Positions 61,795-64,000 of a stretch of 64,000 nucleotides of DNA are shown piece by piece. This DNA is from JAHECE01 sp963780675. GTDB lineage: Bacteria; Actinomycetota; Actinomycetes; Actinomycetales; JAHECE01. Every line of letters begins with the position of its first letter. The stretch's first letter is position 1. Position numbers and translations under genes: made by a program. The DNA lies in contig CAWACR010000003.1 of assembly GCA_963780675.1 (NCBI GenBank), positions 310,001 through 374,000 on the forward strand, read 5' to 3'. The notes under the pieces are model-generated. The model had not been told where the DNA came from. It made no database searches and saw only the letters and a list, made by a program, of their open reading frames with translations.

Positions 61795-63069
61795 ATGCAC
61801 CTGACCGCTCACCTCGACGTCGACGTCCTCGCCCACGAGACCGACTCGACGCTCTCGGTCCTCGTCGAGATCACCGCTCCCGCCGGTGCCGGCGACACCG
61901 CCACCCGCCCGCCCGGCCTGCTCGAGGTGGTCCTCGACCGGTCCGGCTCGATGCAGGGCGCGCCGCTCGAGGGCGCCAAGGCCGCGCTGATCGACGTGGT
62001 CGACAAGCTCGACCCGCGGGACTCCTTCGGCGTCGTCGCCTTCGATGACCAGGCGCTCGTCGTCGTCCCCGCCGCCCCGCTGACGGACAAGGCGGGCGTC
62101 AAGCGCGCGATCTCCGCCATCCGGCCTGGCGGCATGACGGACCTGGCCGCCGGTTACCTGCGCGGGCTCATGGAGGCCCGCCGGGCGTCGTCGGCCACGG
62201 GTGCGACGCTCGTGCTGGTCAGCGACGGGCACGCGAACAGTGGTGAGACCAGCCCGGACGTGCTCGGCTCGGTGGCGGCGAAGGCCCGCGCGGACGGGAT
62301 CACCACCTCCTCGCTCGGGTACGGGCTCGGCTACGACGAGCGGCTCCTCTCGGCGCTGGCGCGTGGCGGCGGTGGGAACGAGAACTTCGCGGAGAACCCC
62401 GACGACGCCGGGCGGGTGATCGTCGGCGAGGCCGCCGGAATGCTCGCCCAGGCGGCGCAGGCGGCGTCGTTGTTCGTCACGATGACTCCCGCGGTGCGCG
62501 GGGTCAAGGTGGTCAACGACCTGCCGAGCCACGCCGTCGGCAGCGGCGTGCAGGTCGAGATCGGCGGCCTGTACGCGGGGGAGACCCGCACGCTGGTGCT
62601 GACCTTCGACGTCCCCGCGCTCGGGGCGCTCGGGCTGGCCGAGGTCGCCGAGTTGACCTTCACGTACGTCGCGCTCCCCGCGCTCGTGCAGCACGCGATC
62701 ACGGTCCCGGTGCACGTCAACGTCGTGCCCGGCGACCAGGCCGCGGGGCGGATCCCCGACCCCGTGGTGCGGACCGAGCTCGCCTACCAGCAGGCCCAGC
62801 GGGCCAAGCGGGAGGCGTCGACGCGCCTGAGCGAGGGCGACGCCGTGACGGCGATGCGCTACCTCGCCGACGCCCGCGCGGCCCTGTCCGCGGCCATGCC
62901 GAGCGCCCCTGCCGCGATGCGGGCCGAGCTGGACGAGGAACTCGCCGGTTTCCAGGCCCTCACCGACGACGTCGCGCGCGGGCAGGTCCAGCGGGCCGCC
63001 AAGGCGTCGTCCATGGACGCGGCCTACAAGTCGCGGACGCGGGGTCGGGGGCGTTCCGGGGATCGATAG
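61795..63069 (+). CDS. VWA-domain protein
   Basis: A 424-residue protein with an N-terminal von Willebrand factor A domain. The metal-ion-dependent adhesion site is VVLDRSGSMQGAPLEGAK (Asp-x-Ser-x-Ser), with the downstream Thr and Asp in RPGGMTDLAAGYLRG and LVLVSDGHANSGETS. A beta-rich domain and a helical C-terminal part follow. There is no signal peptide, so it is probably cytoplasmic. The ATG at 61795 is preceded by GGAAAGGGG. It is divergent from the XRE regulator, which probably controls it. Confidence 0.88.
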   Translation: MHLTAHLDVDVLAHETDSTLSVLVEITAPAGAGDTATRPPGLLEVVLDRSGSMQGAPLEGAKAALIDVVDKLDPRDSFGVVAFDDQALVVVPAAPLTDKAGVKRAISAIRPGGMTDLAAGYLRGLMEARRASSATGATLVLVSDGHANSGETSPDVLGSVAAKARADGITTSSLGYGLGYDERLLSALARGGGGNENFAENPDDAGRVIVGEAAGMLAQAAQAASLFVTMTPAVRGVKVVNDLPSHAVGSGVQVEIGGLYAGETRTLVLTFDVPALGALGLAEVAELTFTYVALPALVQHAITVPVHVNVVPGDQAAGRIPDPVVRTELAYQQAQRAKREASTRLSEGDAVTAMRYLADARAALSAAMPSAPAAMRAELDEELAGFQALTDDVARGQVQRAAKASSMDAAYKSRTRGRGRSGDR

Positions 63070-63157
63070 GGGTGCGGGGAGCCCAGGCCAGGGGCTCCGC
63101 GCCCTGGCGCTGGATCTCCTTCGGCCCGGGCACTTCGGCACGGACGTCGATGATTGG

Positions 63158-63451
63158 ATGACTCGCATGACCCGAGCGGCGCCCGTCCCGCGAGCCCGCG
63201 GCACCGCTACGTTCCTGGCCGCCGGGTGCCTCTTCGTGGTCACCCTGCTCTCGACCGTGCTGCTGGGCGGCGACTACCGGGTCAACCTCCTCGCGCTGCT
63301 CATGACGTGGACCGTGGGCGTCCTGATGCTGGTGGGCGGTGCGCTCTACCTGATCGGCGGTCCTCGTCGCGTCGTGCCCACCCGGCGCGTGCTCCTGCTG
63401 TCCGGCGGCATCCCGGCGCTCGCAGTGATCATCGCCGCGGCGATTCCCTGA
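63158..63451 (+). CDS. Small membrane protein of unknown function
   Basis: A 97-residue protein I do not recognise. Three hydrophobic segments are visible: FLAAGCLFVVTLLSTVLLGG, LALLMTWTVGVLMLVGGALY and a C-terminal LLLSGGIPALAVIIAAAIP. The ATG at 63158 or the in-frame ATG at 63167 could be used. It follows the VWA gene by 88 bases. No partner or function can be assigned. Confidence 0.65.
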   Translation: MTRMTRAAPVPRARGTATFLAAGCLFVVTLLSTVLLGGDYRVNLLALLMTWTVGVLMLVGGALYLIGGPRRVVPTRRVLLLSGGIPALAVIIAAAIP

Positions 63452-63635
63452 CGCGGGGACGACGGCGCCGGCGAGGCAGGAGGGAGAGACCCCCCCGGGG
63501 ACCTCTCAGAGCTCCGTCCGGCCCGGGAGATGCCCGGGCAGCGGAGCCGGCGTCGCGACCGCTCCTCCCCAGGGTGACCGCGTGCCCGTTCGTCCCCAGC
63601 CGGGGCATTCACAGCGAGCACCCGCCGTCCGAAAG

Positions 63636-63664
63636 TAGACCAACCAGACTTGGTCTTTTAGACT
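63636..63664 (+). promoter_or_regulatory. Toxin-antitoxin promoter/operator
   Basis: AGACCAA (63637-63643) and TTGGTCT (63650-63656) form a perfect inverted repeat with a 6-nt spacer. It lies between a weak -35 (TAGACC, 63636-63641) and a -10 (TAGACT, 63659-63664) spaced 17 bp apart. The -10 is 6 nt from the antitoxin ATG, so the transcript is probably leaderless. A palindrome over the promoter fits autorepression. The rest of the 63,452-63,670 gap shows nothing further. Confidence 0.65.
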
Positions 63665-63670
63665 GATGCG

Positions 63671-63895
63671 ATGGCGATCGTGGTCAACGTGCAGGAGGCG
63701 AAGACGCGGCTCTCAGAGCTGCTCGCACGCGTGGAGCGGGGCGAGGACGTCGTGATCGCGCGCGCGGGCAAGCCGGTCGCTCACCTGGCGCCGGTCGAGG
63801 CTTCGCCCGCGCGGACCTTCGGGATCGTGGATCTCCACGTCCCCGATTCGTTCTTCGAGCCGCTGCCCGAGAGCGAGGTGGCGGCGTGGGAGTGA
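63671..63895 (+). CDS. Type II antitoxin, Phd/YefM family
   Basis: A 74-residue antitoxin. The N-terminal DNA-binding Phd fold is seen in VVNVQEAKTRLSELLARVER and EDVVIARAGKPVAHLAPVE. The C-terminal acidic/aromatic tail (VPDSFFEPLPESEVAAWE) is the usual toxin-neutralising segment. It would bind the palindrome upstream and repress its own operon. Its stop overlaps the toxin start by four bases (GTGA). Confidence 0.92.
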   Translation: MAIVVNVQEAKTRLSELLARVERGEDVVIARAGKPVAHLAPVEASPARTFGIVDLHVPDSFFEPLPESEVAAWE

Positions 63896-64000
63896 GCTAC
63901 CTCCTCGACACCCACGTGTTCCTGTGGCTACTCGGGGAGCCGGCTCGGATCCCCCGCGAGCTCTTGCGTGACCTGGGGGATCGTCGGAACGACCTCTTCG
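63892..64000 (+). CDS. PIN-domain toxin (VapC-like), N-terminal part cut by window edge
   Basis: The first 36 codons of a PIN-domain ribonuclease toxin. SYLLDTHVFLWLLGEPARIP carries the first catalytic Asp in the LLDTH context typical of PIN toxins paired with Phd-like antitoxins. The GTG at 63892 overlaps the antitoxin stop. The remaining catalytic acidic residues lie beyond the window. Confidence 0.88.
   Translation, partial: MSYLLDTHVFLWLLGEPARIPRELLRDLGDRRNDLF

Overview
This 64 kb window is very GC-rich chromosomal DNA with short intergenic gaps, many GTG starts and frequent 4-bp stop/start overlaps. It looks like an actinobacterium, and the gene content best fits the order Micrococcales, for example a Cellulomonas relative. 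Supporting markers are a WhiB7 regulator with an AT-hook, the AdnA/AdnB helicase-nucleases, UvrD2, DUF3107, DUF3117, DUF3152, UPF0182, and a sigE-rseA-tatB-mrp gene order also known from mycobacteria. I see no phage, insertion sequence or CRISPR array.

Bases 1-8,800 hold the end of exonuclease III, a membrane-anchored AlbA_2 protein, galK, trpS, a 2H phosphoesterase, the sdhCAB operon (respiratory complex II) and manC. Bases 8,865-17,753 are mainly a nucleoside salvage block: an M20 amidohydrolase, cdd, deoA, two uncharacterised proteins, add, deoC, a PGM2-type phosphosugar mutase (probably the phosphopentomutase) and purine nucleoside phosphorylase. Together these would turn nucleosides into free bases plus glyceraldehyde-3-phosphate and acetaldehyde. 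Bases 17,822-31,104 hold a flavin disulfide-reductase-like quinone dehydrogenase, dapE, a LOG-family protein, a PIG-V-like mannosyltransferase, DUF3117, pepA, an O-methyltransferase, the sigE/anti-sigma pair, tatB, mrp, DUF1003, a soluble MgtE-like protein and a small stress-type membrane protein.

Bases 31,120-58,713 follow a conserved actinobacterial order: pepP, PHP phosphoesterase, MarC, DEAD-box helicase, ferritin-like protein, DUF3107, DUF3152 metallopeptidase, adnA, adnB, an APH-type kinase, nudC, uvrD2, whiB7, a ThiF-like protein, a YgjP-type protease, a DUF2342 protease, a PDZ/Lon-like protease and UPF0182. The outstanding regulatory feature is the whiB7 leader: an AT-rich box, a promoter, a 38-codon upstream ORF, a GC-rich hairpin and a second ORF coupled to whiB7, together an apparent antibiotic-responsive attenuator. 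An initiator tRNA follows. Bases 58,950-64,000 are a more accessory tail with three copies of a 41-bp palindromic element, a 17-bp tandem array, a phosphatase, a TM2-domain gene split by an amber codon, a divergent XRE regulator/VWA-protein pair with recognisable operators, and the start of a Phd/PIN toxin-antitoxin locus.

Two patterns run through the window. At least fifteen genes carry a TANNNT hexamer 5-7 nt before the start codon, which points to widespread leaderless transcription. Four conserved genes (deoA, the DEAD helicase, adnB and UPF0182) are broken by single-base shifts, mostly at G/C runs, although the protein sequence on both sides is well conserved. Sequencing or assembly indels are the simplest explanation.
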